NCBI RefSeq assembly: GCF_039655865.1
Contig: NZ_JBBYXL010000011.1
Location: 186,001-250,000 of the forward strand
DNA: 64,000 nucleotides
DNA from: Prosthecobacter sp. SYSU 5D2
GTDB lineage: Bacteria > Verrucomicrobiota > Verrucomicrobiia > Verrucomicrobiales > Verrucomicrobiaceae
Reading direction: 5' to 3'
The notes below the pieces were generated by a model. That model worked only from the letters and a program-made list of their open reading frames with translations. It was not told the origin of the DNA and ran no database searches. Positions 9,180 through 19,102 of the stretch are shown piece after piece. The position numbers and the translations under genes are program-made. Within the stretch, counting starts at the first letter, position 1, and each line of letters begins with the position of its first letter.

Positions 9180-10928
9180 ATGTGCCGTCACCTTTTTCAT
9201 CACGCCGTCTTCGTTTTGATGGCGGTCCTCACACCGTCCCAGGGGCTGGCGGAGCAGAAGCCCAACGTGCTTTTTATTGTTCTGGATGACCTGAATGATT
9301 GGACAGGTTTCCTCGGTGGTCATCCCCAGGCCCGGACACCGAACATGGACCGCTTGGCGCAAAGCGGCATGCTCTTTACGAACGCGCACTGTGCTGCCCC
9401 ATCTTGCAACCCCTCGCGGGCGGCTGTCTTCACCGGTATTCCTCCTCACCAATCAGGCATTTATAACAACTCCCAAAAATTGCGGGATGTACTCCCGGAC
9501 AAGGTCCTGCTGCCTCGTCATTTTTCTGATCACGGTTACTGGTCTGCAGGTTCAGGCAAGCTGCTGCACTACATCATTGATCCCTCCTCTTGGGACGATT
9601 ACTTCCCTGAAAAGACCAAAGACTATCCCTTTCCCCGTACTTACGTTCCTTCAAAGCGCCCTGTCAGCCTGCCAGTCGCAGGTGCGTGGCAGTACGTGGA
9701 AACCGACTGGGCTGCCCTGGATTTGAGCGATGAAGAATATGGTGGAGACTGGCTGGTGAGCCGCTGGATCGGCGAGCAACTCCAACGCAAACACGACAAA
9801 CCCTCCTTCCTTGCCTGCGGCATCTACAGGCCTCATGAGCCTTGGTTTGTCCCCCGGAAGTACTATGAGCCATTTCCTTTAAACTCCATCCAGACCGGTC
9901 CCGGTTATGAGGCAAACGACCTGGAGGATGTGCCGACTGCCGGACGACAGGTCGCACGGAATCGTTACTTTGAGCATATTCAAAAGGAAGGGCAGTGGAA
10001 ACAGGCTATCCAGGCTTATCTGGCGTCTATTTATTATGCCGATGCTATGGTCGGACGTGTCCTGGATGCGCTGGAGAAAAGCCCGGCGCGGGAAAATACC
10101 ATCGTCGTCCTCTGGAGTGACCATGGCTGGCACCTGGGGGAGAAAGAGCACTGGCAAAAATTCACAGCATGGAGGCTATGTACCCGTGTACCCCTCATCA
10201 TTCACGTGCCTCCCGGTTGCCCAGGCCTGCCAGGCGGCACCAAAGCTGGGTCTGTCTGTGATCAATCCGTCAGCCTAACCAGTCTTTACCGCACCTTGAG
10301 CGAGCTTTGCGGGATTCCCTCTCTGCCGCAGGCGCAAGTGCCCAGCTTGGTTCCCCTGTTGAAGGCCCCTCAGGGAGATTGGCCACACTCAGCTATCACG
10401 CAACTAAGCCATCCTGAAAGCTATTCCGTGAGCCAGGCTCATTGGAGATACATCCATTATGAAAACGGTGATGAAGAACTTTATCACACAGCTGACGACC
10501 CCTACGAAAAAATAAATCTCCTCCACAGCACGCCCAAAGAAGAGCATCTGAGGCGGGCCACGGAGCTTCGCAGCCACGCACCTGCGAAGGCTGTCCCCGT
10601 TCCGGCCGTTCCGCTTGCCTCACTGCCTGCACTCCCTTGGTATCCGGCGGGGGCTGACCCTTCTCCGCCCTCCCAGCCTGACGGCAACCCTTTGAGTATC
10701 ACTTTCGTCAATCATCGGGAGGAGCCGGTGGACATGTTTTGGATTTCACCGGCTGGGGAGGCTAAGCCCTTTGGCCGCCTCCATCCGGCCAAGACCCAAG
10801 AGCGAAAGTCGCGTCCAGGGGTGGTTTGGGAATTCCGTTCCCTCCAGGGGAAACCTCTAGGCTACTTCAAGGTGGGGGACAGACAGGCCAGGGGAGACAT
10901 TCCTGATACCCTTTCTCCTGGCCGTTGA
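9180..10928 (+). CDS. Secreted sulfatase (Cys-type, alkaline phosphatase superfamily)
   Basis: A 582-aa exported enzyme hydrolysing sulfate esters, probably on polysaccharides. A signal peptide covers about residues 1-24. Metal ligands appear as D36-D37 in LFIVLDDLND. The catalytic motif C-x-P-S-R is at C76-R80 (CNPSR); this Cys must be converted to formylglycine, so an activating enzyme must be encoded elsewhere. The second metal site is in VLWSDHGWHLGEKEHWQKFT. After about residue 460 comes a Pro-rich linker and a C-terminal beta domain (ITFVNHREEPVDMFWISPAGE) that resembles a VHL-type beta domain (inference). Start chosen for the signal peptide. Confidence 0.9.
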   Translation: MCRHLFHHAVFVLMAVLTPSQGLAEQKPNVLFIVLDDLNDWTGFLGGHPQARTPNMDRLAQSGMLFTNAHCAAPSCNPSRAAVFTGIPPHQSGIYNNSQKLRDVLPDKVLLPRHFSDHGYWSAGSGKLLHYIIDPSSWDDYFPEKTKDYPFPRTYVPSKRPVSLPVAGAWQYVETDWAALDLSDEEYGGDWLVSRWIGEQLQRKHDKPSFLACGIYRPHEPWFVPRKYYEPFPLNSIQTGPGYEANDLEDVPTAGRQVARNRYFEHIQKEGQWKQAIQAYLASIYYADAMVGRVLDALEKSPARENTIVVLWSDHGWHLGEKEHWQKFTAWRLCTRVPLIIHVPPGCPGLPGGTKAGSVCDQSVSLTSLYRTLSELCGIPSLPQAQVPSLVPLLKAPQGDWPHSAITQLSHPESYSVSQAHWRYIHYENGDEELYHTADDPYEKINLLHSTPKEEHLRRATELRSHAPAKAVPVPAVPLASLPALPWYPAGADPSPPSQPDGNPLSITFVNHREEPVDMFWISPAGEAKPFGRLHPAKTQERKSRPGVVWEFRSLQGKPLGYFKVGDRQARGDIPDTLSPGR

Positions 10929-10953
10929 TCATGATGAGGAGGAAAAACGAAAT

Positions 10954-10986
10954 AAAAAAGCCCGGGCTCATCACCCGGGCTTTTTT
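10954..10986. terminator. Bidirectional intrinsic terminator
   Basis: AAAAAAGCCCGGG (10954-10966) and CCCGGGCTTTTTT (10974-10986) form a perfect 13-bp stem with a 7-base loop. T-runs are present in both directions, so it serves the sulfatase gene (+) and the convergent cupredoxin gene (-). Confidence 0.9.
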
Positions 10987-11004
10987 GTCATTGAAAGGGC
11001 ACGA

Positions 11005-11703
11005 TTACTCCACCCGCATCACGCCGTTCATGATCACGCCGTGACCGGGAAAGGTGCAGATGTAGGGATACTCGCCCACGGCAGGGGCGGTGAATTCGAG
11101 CGTCTCGCTCTGGTTGGGCTGCAGCAGCTTGGTGTGGTAAAGGATGTCCGGGGATTCAGGCACGTAGCCTTTCGCCATGCCATCCGGGGAGGTGGCCATC
11201 TGCATGGCCAGGGCCAGCAGCTTGTCCTTGGAGCCGGGAACGCCGATCACCAGGTTGTGCATCTGGGGTACGGCGGGATGGACGTTGTTAAAGGTCAGCT
11301 TCACGGCCTGGCCGGCTTTCACGGAGAATTCTTTGAGGTCATAGGCCAGCGGGTTGGCCACATCCACTTTGATGGTAATTTCAGCAGCGGCGGGGGCAGG
11401 CGTCGTTCCGGCAGCCGTGACCGCAGGGGCCGCATCCGCAGCGGGCGCAGGAGCCGGGGCGGGATCTGTGCCCGCCACGGGAGCCGCAGCAGCAGGAGCC
11501 GCCGCTGCCTCAGTCGTGGCGGCTGGGGCAGCTTCGGCCACCTCCTCCACATCGTTCCAGCCGGAGGTCTCAGCCTTGCTGCCGATCAGCAGTGTCACCG
11601 CCCAGAACAGGGTGAAACCGGCGATAACAACGGCCAGGATGACATTGATGATTTTCCAGATGGAGCCGGATTCTTCAGAAGTTGGATGGGGATGCGCAGA
11701 CAT
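11005..11703 (-). CDS. Membrane-anchored azurin-like cupredoxin
   Basis: A 232-aa protein with an N-terminal membrane anchor (about residues 17-40), an Ala/Pro-rich linker of about 60 residues, and a C-terminal type 1 copper domain. Copper ligands match azurin: H149 (MHNLVIG), C216, H221 and M225 in [12 protein letters not shown]. The C-to-H spacing of 5 and C-to-M spacing of 9 are those of azurin. It probably shuttles electrons in the periplasm. The ATG at 11703 is chosen for the short cytoplasmic N-terminus. It diverges from the DUF255 gene. Confidence 0.9.
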   Translation of the reverse strand: MSAHPHPTSEESGSIWKIINVILAVVIAGFTLFWAVTLLIGSKAETSGWNDVEEVAEAAPAATTEAAAAPAAAAPVAGTDPAPAPAPAADAAPAVTAAGTTPAPAAAEITIKVDVANPLAYDLKEFSVKAGQAVKLTFNNVHPAVPQMHNLVIGVPGSKDKLLALAMQMATSPDGMAKGYVPESPDILYHTKLLQPNQSETLEFTAPAVGEYPYICTFPGHGVIMNGVMRVE

Positions 11704-11756
11704 GGCTTGGTTTTTCGGAGCTGGATACAAGCACATGCCGCCCCAAACGCAACCAC

Positions 11757-11774
11757 CAAGCGGTCCTCCGCTTG
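11757..11774. promoter_or_regulatory. Palindrome between divergent cupredoxin and DUF255 genes
   Basis: CAAGCGG-tcct-CCGCTTG is a perfect 7-bp inverted repeat within the 107-base divergent intergenic region. It is a candidate operator or a small hairpin in the DUF255 leader. Confidence 0.35.
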
Positions 11775-11810
11775 CAACCCCGGCCCTCATCGCCACGTTT
11801 CATACATATC

Positions 11811-13967
11811 ATGAGCGACCCAACCCCCAAACACACCAACGCCCTCATCCGCGAAAAGTCGCCGTACCTCCTCCAGCACGCGCACAATCCCGTCAACTGG
11901 CTGCCCTGGGGGGACGAGGCCATCGCCAGGGCCAAGGCTGAGGACAAGCCCATCTTCCTCTCCAGTGGCTACTCCACCTGCCACTGGTGCCACGTCATGG
12001 AGCGGGAATCTTTTGAAAACGAGGAAATCGCCGCATACATCAATGAGCACTTCATTCCCGTGAAGGTGGACCGCGAGGAGCGTCCGGACGTGGACCTCAC
12101 TTACATGACGTATGTCCAGGCCGCCAGCGGCGGCGGTGGCTGGCCCATGTCCGTCTTCCTCACGCCGGACCTGAAGCCATTCTTCGGCGGCACCTATTTT
12201 CCGCCGGAAAACGCCCAGGGCCGCATCGGTTTTAAAAACCTGCTCATCGAGCTGCAAAAAGCCTGGATGGAGGACCGCGAAAAAGTCCTGGCCAGCTCTG
12301 ACCGTTCCATTTCCAAACTCCAGGAATACCTGGACGGCGAAAACGCCGACACCCCGGTGGAGACCGATGCCCTGGTGCAAAAGGCCTATGACGACCTCTC
12401 CAGCAGCTACGATTACCACGAGGCTGGCTTCAGCAGCGCGCCCAAATTCCCCCGCTCCAGCCCCATCAGCCTCCTCCTGCGCATCCACCTCGCCTGGCAG
12501 AAGGATGAGGCCCGCAAAAGCGAGGCCGACTGGGCCGCTGAGATGTCCGTGAAAACCCTGCGCGCCATGGCCAATGGCGGCATGTGGGACCACGTGGGCG
12601 GCGGCATGCACCGCTATTCTGTGGATGGTTACTGGCACATCCCGCACTATGAAAAAATGCTCTATGACCAGGGCCAGCTCCTCTGGGCCTATGCGGATGG
12701 CTACCTCATCACCCAGTCCCCCTTTCTCGCGGATGTGGCGCGTGACATTGTCACCTATGTGGTGAGGGACATGCGCCATGAAAAAGGCGGCTTTTACTCT
12801 GCTGAAGATGCCGACAGTTATGCCCAGGAAGGCGACGACCATAAAAAAGAAGGCGCGTTTTACGTCTGGAAGGCCAGCGAGATTGACGAGATTCTCGGCA
12901 AGGAAGAGGGAAGCATTTTCCGCTACTCCTTCGGTGCCCGTCGCGATGGCAATGCCCGCCCGGAGAGCGATCCGCACAACGAGCTGACCGGCCTGAACAC
13001 CCTCTTCCGCGCTTTTTCCATCAAGAAAACCGCCGAGTTCTTCAAGAAGACTCCGGAGGAGATCTTGGACATCCAGGCCCGGGGTTTGAAGCTGCTTTTC
13101 GAAGCCCGCGCCAAGCGCATCCGCCCGCATCTGGATGACAAGATCATCACCGCCTGGAACGGCCTCCTCATCTCCGGCCTGGCCCGTGCCGGGGCCGCCT
13201 TAGGAGAAGCCAGCTTCCTCAAACTCGCCGCCGAGGCCGCGCAGTTTCTCCATGACGAACTCTGCGCCACCCCCGGCAAAGGCCTGCACCGGAGCTGGCG
13301 CGCCGGCGAGCGCGGCCCCAAAGGTTTCGCCGCCGATTACGCCAGCCTCATTCACGGCCTGCTGGATCTCTATCAGGCCGAATTCGATGCGAAGTGGCTG
13401 CAATGGGCCGCCGCCCTTCAGGAAGAAATGGACAGCCTCTTTCTCGACAAGAAAAACGGCGGCTACTACAGCGTCCACACCGACATGGCCCATTCCGTCC
13501 TGCGCATCAAAGAGGACTACGACGGTGCCGAGCCCTCGCCGAATTCCCTCGCCGCGCTCAATCTCGCCCGCCTCGCCGCCATGCTCGACCACAAAGCCTA
13601 TGCGGACGAGGCCGCAAAGATCATCACCCTCTTTGGCAAGACACTTCAGGAAAGCCCCGCCGCCGTCCCCGTCCTCGTCATGGCGGCGGATTTCCTGGAG
13701 CGCGGCAAGCAGCAGATCGTCCTCGCCGGGGACAAGTCCTCGCCCGAATTCCAGGCGCTCGCCGCCATCGTCCATCACCGCCTGCTGCCTCACGCCGTGC
13801 TTCTGCACGCCGATGGCGGCGCAGGCCAGGCATGGCTGGGCAGCAAAAACGAAGCCCTTGCCGCCATGCAGCCCGTGAATGGAAAACCCGCCGCCTACGT
13901 CTGCCAAAACTACACTTGCCAGGCCCCTGTCACTTCCGGGGAAGCGCTGGAGAAGCTGCTGGCCTGA
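11811..13967 (+). CDS. DUF255 thioredoxin-fold protein (YyaL/spermatogenesis-associated protein 20 type)
   Basis: A 718-aa cytoplasmic protein. The N-terminal thioredoxin-like domain carries [10 protein letters not shown] (C57, C60), then [12 protein letters not shown] and [12 protein letters not shown], all standard for the DUF255/YyaL family. The rest forms an (alpha/alpha)6-type barrel: [20 protein letters not shown] region [29 protein letters not shown] and SAEDADS. The biochemical role of the family is unsettled. The ATG at 11811 gives the canonical start just before [20 protein letters not shown]. Confidence 0.9.
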   Translation: MSDPTPKHTNALIREKSPYLLQHAHNPVNWLPWGDEAIARAKAEDKPIFLSSGYSTCHWCHVMERESFENEEIAAYINEHFIPVKVDREERPDVDLTYMTYVQAASGGGGWPMSVFLTPDLKPFFGGTYFPPENAQGRIGFKNLLIELQKAWMEDREKVLASSDRSISKLQEYLDGENADTPVETDALVQKAYDDLSSSYDYHEAGFSSAPKFPRSSPISLLLRIHLAWQKDEARKSEADWAAEMSVKTLRAMANGGMWDHVGGGMHRYSVDGYWHIPHYEKMLYDQGQLLWAYADGYLITQSPFLADVARDIVTYVVRDMRHEKGGFYSAEDADSYAQEGDDHKKEGAFYVWKASEIDEILGKEEGSIFRYSFGARRDGNARPESDPHNELTGLNTLFRAFSIKKTAEFFKKTPEEILDIQARGLKLLFEARAKRIRPHLDDKIITAWNGLLISGLARAGAALGEASFLKLAAEAAQFLHDELCATPGKGLHRSWRAGERGPKGFAADYASLIHGLLDLYQAEFDAKWLQWAAALQEEMDSLFLDKKNGGYYSVHTDMAHSVLRIKEDYDGAEPSPNSLAALNLARLAAMLDHKAYADEAAKIITLFGKTLQESPAAVPVLVMAADFLERGKQQIVLAGDKSSPEFQALAAIVHHRLLPHAVLLHADGGAGQAWLGSKNEALAAMQPVNGKPAAYVCQNYTCQAPVTSGEALEKLLA

Positions 13968-14016
13968 GGGTGATTTGGCATTGATGCTGCGTCTGCTTCC
14001 CTGTTGAATCTCCCCC

Positions 14017-14937
14017 ATGCTCCGCTTCCTCTTCAGCCGCCTCTTGCAGGGCTTTATCGTCATCCTGGGCGTGCTCTGCATCACCTTCGTGCTGCTGAAG
14101 AGCGCCCCTGGATCGCCGATGCAGAGCGAGCGGAACATCCCCGAGCATATCCGCCAGCAGCAGGCCGTTGTGCTTGGTCTGGACAAGCCGGTGTATGTGC
14201 AGTTCTGGCGGCATCTCGTCAGCTTTGCGACCTTTGATTTCCCCGCTTCCTCCAAGAATCCCGGACGTGGCGTGGATGAGATCATCATCCAGGCCTTTCC
14301 TGTCTCCGCCACCGTTGCCTTGGCGGCGCTGGCCATCGCCATTGGCGTCGGCATTCCCATGGGGGCGCTGGCCGCTGTCCGTGCCCATACCTTTGATGAC
14401 CGGGCGTGCATGTTCATCGCCACCCTGGGCATCTGTACGCCCAGCATGGTCCTGGGGCCGGTGATCGCCCTGGTGCTTGGTTTAAAACTGCGCTGGTTCA
14501 ATGCTTCCGGCTGGTATGACTGGGATGACTGGATCTTGCCATCCTTGACGTTAGGCATTATTTACAGCGCCTACATCGCCCGGCTCACCCGAGGCGGTCT
14601 GCGGGAAACTTTGGCGCAGGATTTCATCCGCACCGCCCGGGCCAAAGGCGCTTCGGAAATGGCCATCGTCTTCCGCCATTCCTTCAAGCTCGCCTGTCTG
14701 CCCGTGCTGAATTACCTCGGCCCCACCGCTGCCGGCCTGATGACCGGCTCCATCGTCATCGAGACCGTCTTTCAGCTCCCCGGCCTCGGCCAGCACTTCG
14801 TCGGTGCAGCGGTAAACCGGGACTTCGTTCTCGCCATGGCCACGGCCGCCTTTTACGCCGTCCTCATCATCGGCTTCAATCTCCTGGTGGACTTCCTCCA
14901 GGCGCTCATCAACCCCCGCATCGGTTTTAAAGGATGA
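14017..14937 (+). CDS. ABC transporter permease, DppB/OppB type
   Basis: A 306-aa inner-membrane permease of the binding-protein-dependent type 1 family. Six hydrophobic segments are seen. The N-terminus (LLQGFIVILGVLCITFVLLKSAPG) is typical of DppB/OppB. The cytoplasmic EAA loop that contacts the ATPase is ARAKGASEMAIVFRHSFKLA. Its stop overlaps the next start (ATGA at 14934-14937), so the two permeases are translationally coupled. No solute-binding protein or ATPase gene is adjacent, so the substrate (peptide, nickel, other) cannot be read from context. Confidence 0.9.
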   Translation: MLRFLFSRLLQGFIVILGVLCITFVLLKSAPGSPMQSERNIPEHIRQQQAVVLGLDKPVYVQFWRHLVSFATFDFPASSKNPGRGVDEIIIQAFPVSATVALAALAIAIGVGIPMGALAAVRAHTFDDRACMFIATLGICTPSMVLGPVIALVLGLKLRWFNASGWYDWDDWILPSLTLGIIYSAYIARLTRGGLRETLAQDFIRTARAKGASEMAIVFRHSFKLACLPVLNYLGPTAAGLMTGSIVIETVFQLPGLGQHFVGAAVNRDFVLAMATAAFYAVLIIGFNLLVDFLQALINPRIGFKG

Positions 14938-15797
14938 GCACAGTCACCTCCGAATCCCCCGGCCAGCGCGCCTGGCGTCGGCTCACCCGCAGCCGCATCA
15001 CCGTCGCCGCCATGCTTTCACTGGTGGCCCTCATCGCCCTCTGCCTCCTCGGCCCGCTTTTTTCCCCCTATGGTCAGAACGATCAGGACCTGGAGCTCCA
15101 GGCCACCGCGCCCTCCGCCGCCCACTGGCTCGGCACGGATCCCCTGGGGCGTGACCTGGCCACGCGCATCCTCGTCGGCGGGCGCATCTCCCTCCTCGTC
15201 GGCATCCTGGCTACCGCCGTCGCCTCCGTCATTGGTGTCGGTTACGGCCTTATCGCCGGGCTCACCGGCCGCCGTGTGGATGCTCTCATGATGCGCCTGG
15301 TGGATATCCTGTATGCCTTTCCCTTCATCACCTTTGTCATCATCCTGGTGGTGATCTTCGGGCGGGAGCTGTGGCTCATCTTTGTCGCTATTGGTGCGGT
15401 AGAATGGCTCACCATGTCGCGCGTTGTACGCGGCCAGGTGATGGCTTTAAAGAACCTGGAATTCGTCCTCGCCGCCCGAGCCAGCGGGGCCGGTTTCTGG
15501 CACATCCTGTATAAGCACATGCTGCCCAATGTCATGGGCCCCGTCATCATTTACGCCAGCCTCACCGTCCCCGGCGTCATGCTGCTGGAGGCCACCCTCA
15601 GCTTCCTCGGCCTCGGAATCCAGCCCCCGAATGCCAGCTGGGGTGTCCTCATCCGCGAAGGCGCCGACAACATGGAAACCTACCCCTGGCTGCTCATCGG
15701 CCCCGGCCTCTTCTTCAGCGCCACCCTCCTCGCCCTGAATCTCATCGGCGATGCGCTACGAGACGCCCTGGATCCGAAGTCCATGGCGGGGGAGTAA
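14934..15797 (+). CDS. ABC transporter permease, DppC/OppC type
   Basis: A 287-aa partner of the preceding permease. It has an N-terminal TM segment, then the OppC/DppC signature HWLGTDPLGRDLATRILVGGRISL, and the EAA loop (LAARASGAGFWHILYKHMLPNV). The C-terminal GDALRDALDPK is also family-typical. Together the two form the channel half of an importer for peptides or similar solutes; the ATPase and binding protein must lie outside the window or be shared. Confidence 0.9.
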   Translation: MSTVTSESPGQRAWRRLTRSRITVAAMLSLVALIALCLLGPLFSPYGQNDQDLELQATAPSAAHWLGTDPLGRDLATRILVGGRISLLVGILATAVASVIGVGYGLIAGLTGRRVDALMMRLVDILYAFPFITFVIILVVIFGRELWLIFVAIGAVEWLTMSRVVRGQVMALKNLEFVLAARASGAGFWHILYKHMLPNVMGPVIIYASLTVPGVMLLEATLSFLGLGIQPPNASWGVLIREGADNMETYPWLLIGPGLFFSATLLALNLIGDALRDALDPKSMAGE

Positions 15798-15821
15798 TAC
15801 TCCGAATGGCTGCTTTGATCT

Positions 15822-16325
15822 ATGGCTACAATCTATAAAGTCCTGCCTGATCCATTGGCCCCTGAGTTGATCCTGGATGGATCGGTCGCAGAACAACTGC
15901 TGGGTGAATCGGTCATCCATCTTTCCCCTGATAAGTCATTCCAAGGGAAGGTTTCAGAGGTCAAGGAGTGGAAGCAGTTTTATCGAGTCGGTAGCAATGC
16001 TTTTGCGATCTCGGAACAAGCTTGGGTACACTGCATGGAGATGTATTACGTGATTACCGAGAATGATCTTGAGTTACTGTCAGTACAAGCGGGAGGAAAT
16101 GCTTTTCGCGTGATTCATCCTCGCGATGTTTTACCGCCCTCAGATGATCCCTCCAAAATCTGTGATATGCGCTATATCGGGTGCCTGTTCAGAATCGAAA
16201 GCCGTCCACATCAAGACATATACTGCTATGAAGGGATGGCTGTTCCAGACAATGAATTCAAACACTGTTACGATAAACATGGTTTCACCGGCTTGTTGTT
16301 TGAGGAAGTTTGGACCGATGATTGA
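15822..16325 (+). CDS. Unidentified low-GC gene (167 aa)
   Basis: A 167-aa soluble protein with no signal peptide and no family I can name. It is acidic, with aromatic-rich segments (WVHCMEMYYVITENDLELL, FRIESRPHQDIYCYEGM). Counted lines are 47-52% GC, well below the flanking permease genes, and codons are less biased. Starting 25 bases after dppC-like, it may be a recently acquired cargo gene. Size, acidity and orphan status recall polymorphic-toxin immunity proteins, but this is only a guess because no toxin gene is adjacent. Confidence 0.6.
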   Translation: MATIYKVLPDPLAPELILDGSVAEQLLGESVIHLSPDKSFQGKVSEVKEWKQFYRVGSNAFAISEQAWVHCMEMYYVITENDLELLSVQAGGNAFRVIHPRDVLPPSDDPSKICDMRYIGCLFRIESRPHQDIYCYEGMAVPDNEFKHCYDKHGFTGLLFEEVWTDD

Positions 16326-16347
16326 ATTTGCTGGCAAGCCGGATATT

Positions 16348-17748
16348 TCATTGCGCTGATAAGGGAATTTTTCCCACCCCCAGCAACCGCCAAGCCCGCC
16401 ACATCAGCATCACCGCCGCGATCGCCAGGCCCACGGCCAGGGCGGCCCAGACGCCGGTCGCGCCCCAGTCCATCCGGATGGCCAGCATCCAGCCCAGGGG
16501 CAGGGAGATGGCCCAGTAAGCGAGCACGGCGATCCAGGCCGGCACCTTGACATCATCAACCCCTCGCAGTGCCGCTGCGGACACCACTTGCAGGCCGTCG
16601 AAGAGCTGGAAAAGGCTGCCCACCAGCAGCAGTGCCGCCGCTGCCTTGACGACATCGGCATCACCCACAAACAGCGCAGCGAGCGGCTGCCCAAAGATGA
16701 AAAACACCGTCATCGAAACCGACATGAAAAGCACGGCAAACAGCCAGCTCCCCACCAGCACACGGTGCAGTCGCTCCCGCTGTTGCGCACCCACGATCTC
16801 CCCCACGCGCACCGTCGTAGCCATGGCCACGCCCAGCGGCACCATGAAGGCCGTGCCGATGCACGTCAGCGCCACCTGATGCGCCGCCAGCGCCACCACT
16901 CCCAGGGAGCCGATCATCAATGATGCCGTCACAAAAGCCGTCACCTCCGCCAGCAGGTGAAAGCTCGCCGGACCGCCGATCTTCAGCAGAGAGGCGAACC
17001 CCTGCTGCTGCGTGCGCGCCAACCAGCGCACCGGGCTCCATTCCCGCACCGTCGGGCTGCGGTTCAGCCAGACAAAAAGCGCGATTGCTCCCACCGTGCG
17101 CGCCGTCAGCGTGGCATACCCCGCCCCTTCGAGACCCATGGCCGGAAAGCCTGCTTTGCCATAGATCCACAGCCAGTTCAGCAGCACGTTCAGCAGCACG
17201 CTGCCCAGGATCAGCCAAAAAGCCGGCCAGGGCCGGTTCAGCGCATCGGCATGGTTCTTCCACACCATGGTCATCAGCGCGGGGATCAGGGAAACTGCGC
17301 AGGTCAGCAAGTAAACCGGCGCTTGCTCCACCACCTCCGCCGGTTGCTGAAAGTATGGCAGCAGCGGGATCAGCGCCGCCGTACTCAGCAGCACCAGCAG
17401 CCCCAGGCCCAGCGCCAGCCAGGTCCCATGCCGGACGGCCTGCCGTGCATCCTCCGGAGCCTGTGCCCCGTGAGCCTGCGACACCCGGACGGAGACCGAG
17501 CTCAGCAGCCCGATGCCCAGCACATACGGCACGGCTAACAAAGTATTCGCAAACGTGGAGGCCCCCAGCGCCACCACGCCCACACTGCCGATCATGACCG
17601 TATCCGCCACGCCCATGAGCATCTGGCTAAGCTGCCCGGACACTAGCGGCACCGACAGTTTCAGCGTGGCCCGGCATTCCTGGCCAAAGCTGGGCCAGCC
17701 CTCCGGGGGTGAGTTTGAAGAAGAAGGGGATGAAACAAGAGAGTGCAT
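16348..17748 (-). CDS. MATE family multidrug/cation exporter
   Basis: A 466-aa inner-membrane protein with about 12 TM segments in two homologous halves, following NorM-type MATE exporters: LKLSVPLVSGQLSQMLMGVADTVMIG at the start and a second-half SLLKIGGPASFHLLAEVTAFV. The family extrudes cationic drugs in exchange for Na+ or H+. The start at the ATG of MHSLVSS is preferred; upstream residues are not family-like. Confidence 0.9.
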   Translation of the reverse strand: MHSLVSSPSSSNSPPEGWPSFGQECRATLKLSVPLVSGQLSQMLMGVADTVMIGSVGVVALGASTFANTLLAVPYVLGIGLLSSVSVRVSQAHGAQAPEDARQAVRHGTWLALGLGLLVLLSTAALIPLLPYFQQPAEVVEQAPVYLLTCAVSLIPALMTMVWKNHADALNRPWPAFWLILGSVLLNVLLNWLWIYGKAGFPAMGLEGAGYATLTARTVGAIALFVWLNRSPTVREWSPVRWLARTQQQGFASLLKIGGPASFHLLAEVTAFVTASLMIGSLGVVALAAHQVALTCIGTAFMVPLGVAMATTVRVGEIVGAQQRERLHRVLVGSWLFAVLFMSVSMTVFFIFGQPLAALFVGDADVVKAAAALLLVGSLFQLFDGLQVVSAAALRGVDDVKVPAWIAVLAYWAISLPLGWMLAIRMDWGATGVWAALAVGLAIAAVMLMWRAWRLLGVGKIPLSAQ

Positions 17749-17999
17749 AAACGCTGCTGCAAAAAGGTTGGAGAAAGGGGACGGCAGCAGGACAAAAAAC
17801 CACCGCCCCAGGGTCATCGGAGCAGTGGTGGCAAGAGTCAGATTCCTTTTGAGTCAGCTCATCCTTCCACAGGCCCCGCGCCTGCCAAGTTCATGCCTGG
17901 CATGGCGTTAAATAGGGAGCGGGCGACTCGAATCATTTCTCTGTATGCCATGGTTAGGCCCAATTGTCAATCTCAGCCTGTGGTGGCGAAATCTACAAC

Positions 18000-18395
18000 C
18001 TAAGCCAGCGGCCAACCGGGCAGATTCCGCAATATCGTGAAAACAAGGATTGCCACCACGATGAGCCGGGTCGTCTTAAGCCCTGGCCGCAGCCTCCAGG
18101 CCATCGGTTTTTTGGACACCCACGCCGTCATTTCCGGCAGCAATCCTACCAGTGCCAGTGGCAGCAGGATCATGCCCAGCGGGTTCAGCCGCAGTGCCTC
18201 CAGGAACTGTCCGTTCAGCGCGGCAGAGGCCGCCCGGGTCATCCCGCAGCCAGGGCAGCATAGGCCCGTCCAGCGCCGGACCTGGCAGCCGTGCAGGAAG
18301 GGCACCCCACCAGGCCCCTCCGTGCGCAGCAGCCACGCCCCCCAGCCCAGCATGACCAGGACGGCCATCAGGAGTGCCAGCCGGTGCCAGTGCAT
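18000..18395 (-). CDS. DUF2752 membrane protein
   Basis: A 131-aa protein with three hydrophobic segments and the DUF2752 signature LCCPGCGMTRA (C46, C47, C50). Function of the family is unknown; the Cys/Thr/Arg motif is strongly conserved in it. It starts 8 bases after the stop of the GYF/CD225 gene on the same strand, so the two are probably cotranscribed. Confidence 0.85.
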   Translation of the reverse strand: MHWHRLALLMAVLVMLGWGAWLLRTEGPGGVPFLHGCQVRRWTGLCCPGCGMTRAASAALNGQFLEALRLNPLGMILLPLALVGLLPEMTAWVSKKPMAWRLRPGLKTTRLIVVAILVFTILRNLPGWPLA

Positions 18396-18403
18396 GGCCG
18401 GAA

Positions 18404-18931
18404 TCAGAAGCCGGCACCACCCTCAGCCGCAGCGCTGGTCAAACCTGCTGCCACCCCAAGGATCACCATCAAAATATAAATCCCAAACAAAGCCATGAAG
18501 ACACCAAAGGACACCCAGCACCACATTTTGGCAGACTTGGACGCCTCACGGGCACCGGCGAAATCTCCACGGGCCATCAACCCGTCCACCTTTGAGGCAT
18601 AAATGATGGCCGGGATTCCAAATGGCAGGCAGCAGATCAGCGTCACCACAATGGACTGCCACAAATAGTTAGGCACCATCTCCCCTGTCAACCCGCCAGC
18701 AGCCTGGGGTGTTTGATACGGGTTGGAAAACACCGGAGTCTGCGGCATGGGTGATCCTCCGGCAGCCTGACGCAATTCAGGGACGGATGATGCAGCCACC
18801 CACTCGGCCATCCCCTCGCGCCACACCAGATCATTTTGCCGCAATTCACCACTCGCGAGTTTCGCGGTCAGTTCGTCTTGCGAAACCGGGCCCTGTTGGG
18901 CACCGCCATTTTGGGTAAAATACCAGTTCAT
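18404..18931 (-). CDS. GYF_2 (DUF4339) plus CD225/dispanin membrane protein
   Basis: A 175-aa protein. Residues 1-50 form a GYF_2/DUF4339 domain (MNWYFTQNGGAQQGPVSQDEL ... NDLVWREGMAEWV). After a Pro/Gln linker comes a CD225-like two-helix membrane region (YLWQSIVVTLICCLPFGIPAI ... ASKSAKMWCWVSFGVF). Such fusions are common beside DUF2752 genes; roles are not established. The start at 18931 is the first residue of the GYF_2 domain. Confidence 0.85.
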   Translation of the reverse strand: MNWYFTQNGGAQQGPVSQDELTAKLASGELRQNDLVWREGMAEWVAASSVPELRQAAGGSPMPQTPVFSNPYQTPQAAGGLTGEMVPNYLWQSIVVTLICCLPFGIPAIIYASKVDGLMARGDFAGAREASKSAKMWCWVSFGVFMALFGIYILMVILGVAAGLTSAAAEGGAGF

Positions 18932-19102
18932 ATAGGGGAGAAAATTCGGTGACCGCCCTGTCGCGATAGCTCCAGCTTGGAGGTTTCCTGCCCGGCGGCA
19001 AGGTTTTTCCGCATGGAAACGCAACTTGTCAGAATTTAACCGCCTTCAAAACGCCCCTGGCAAGAGGGATGCGGCTCCGTTCCTTTGCCCGTCCTTCAAC
19101 AT

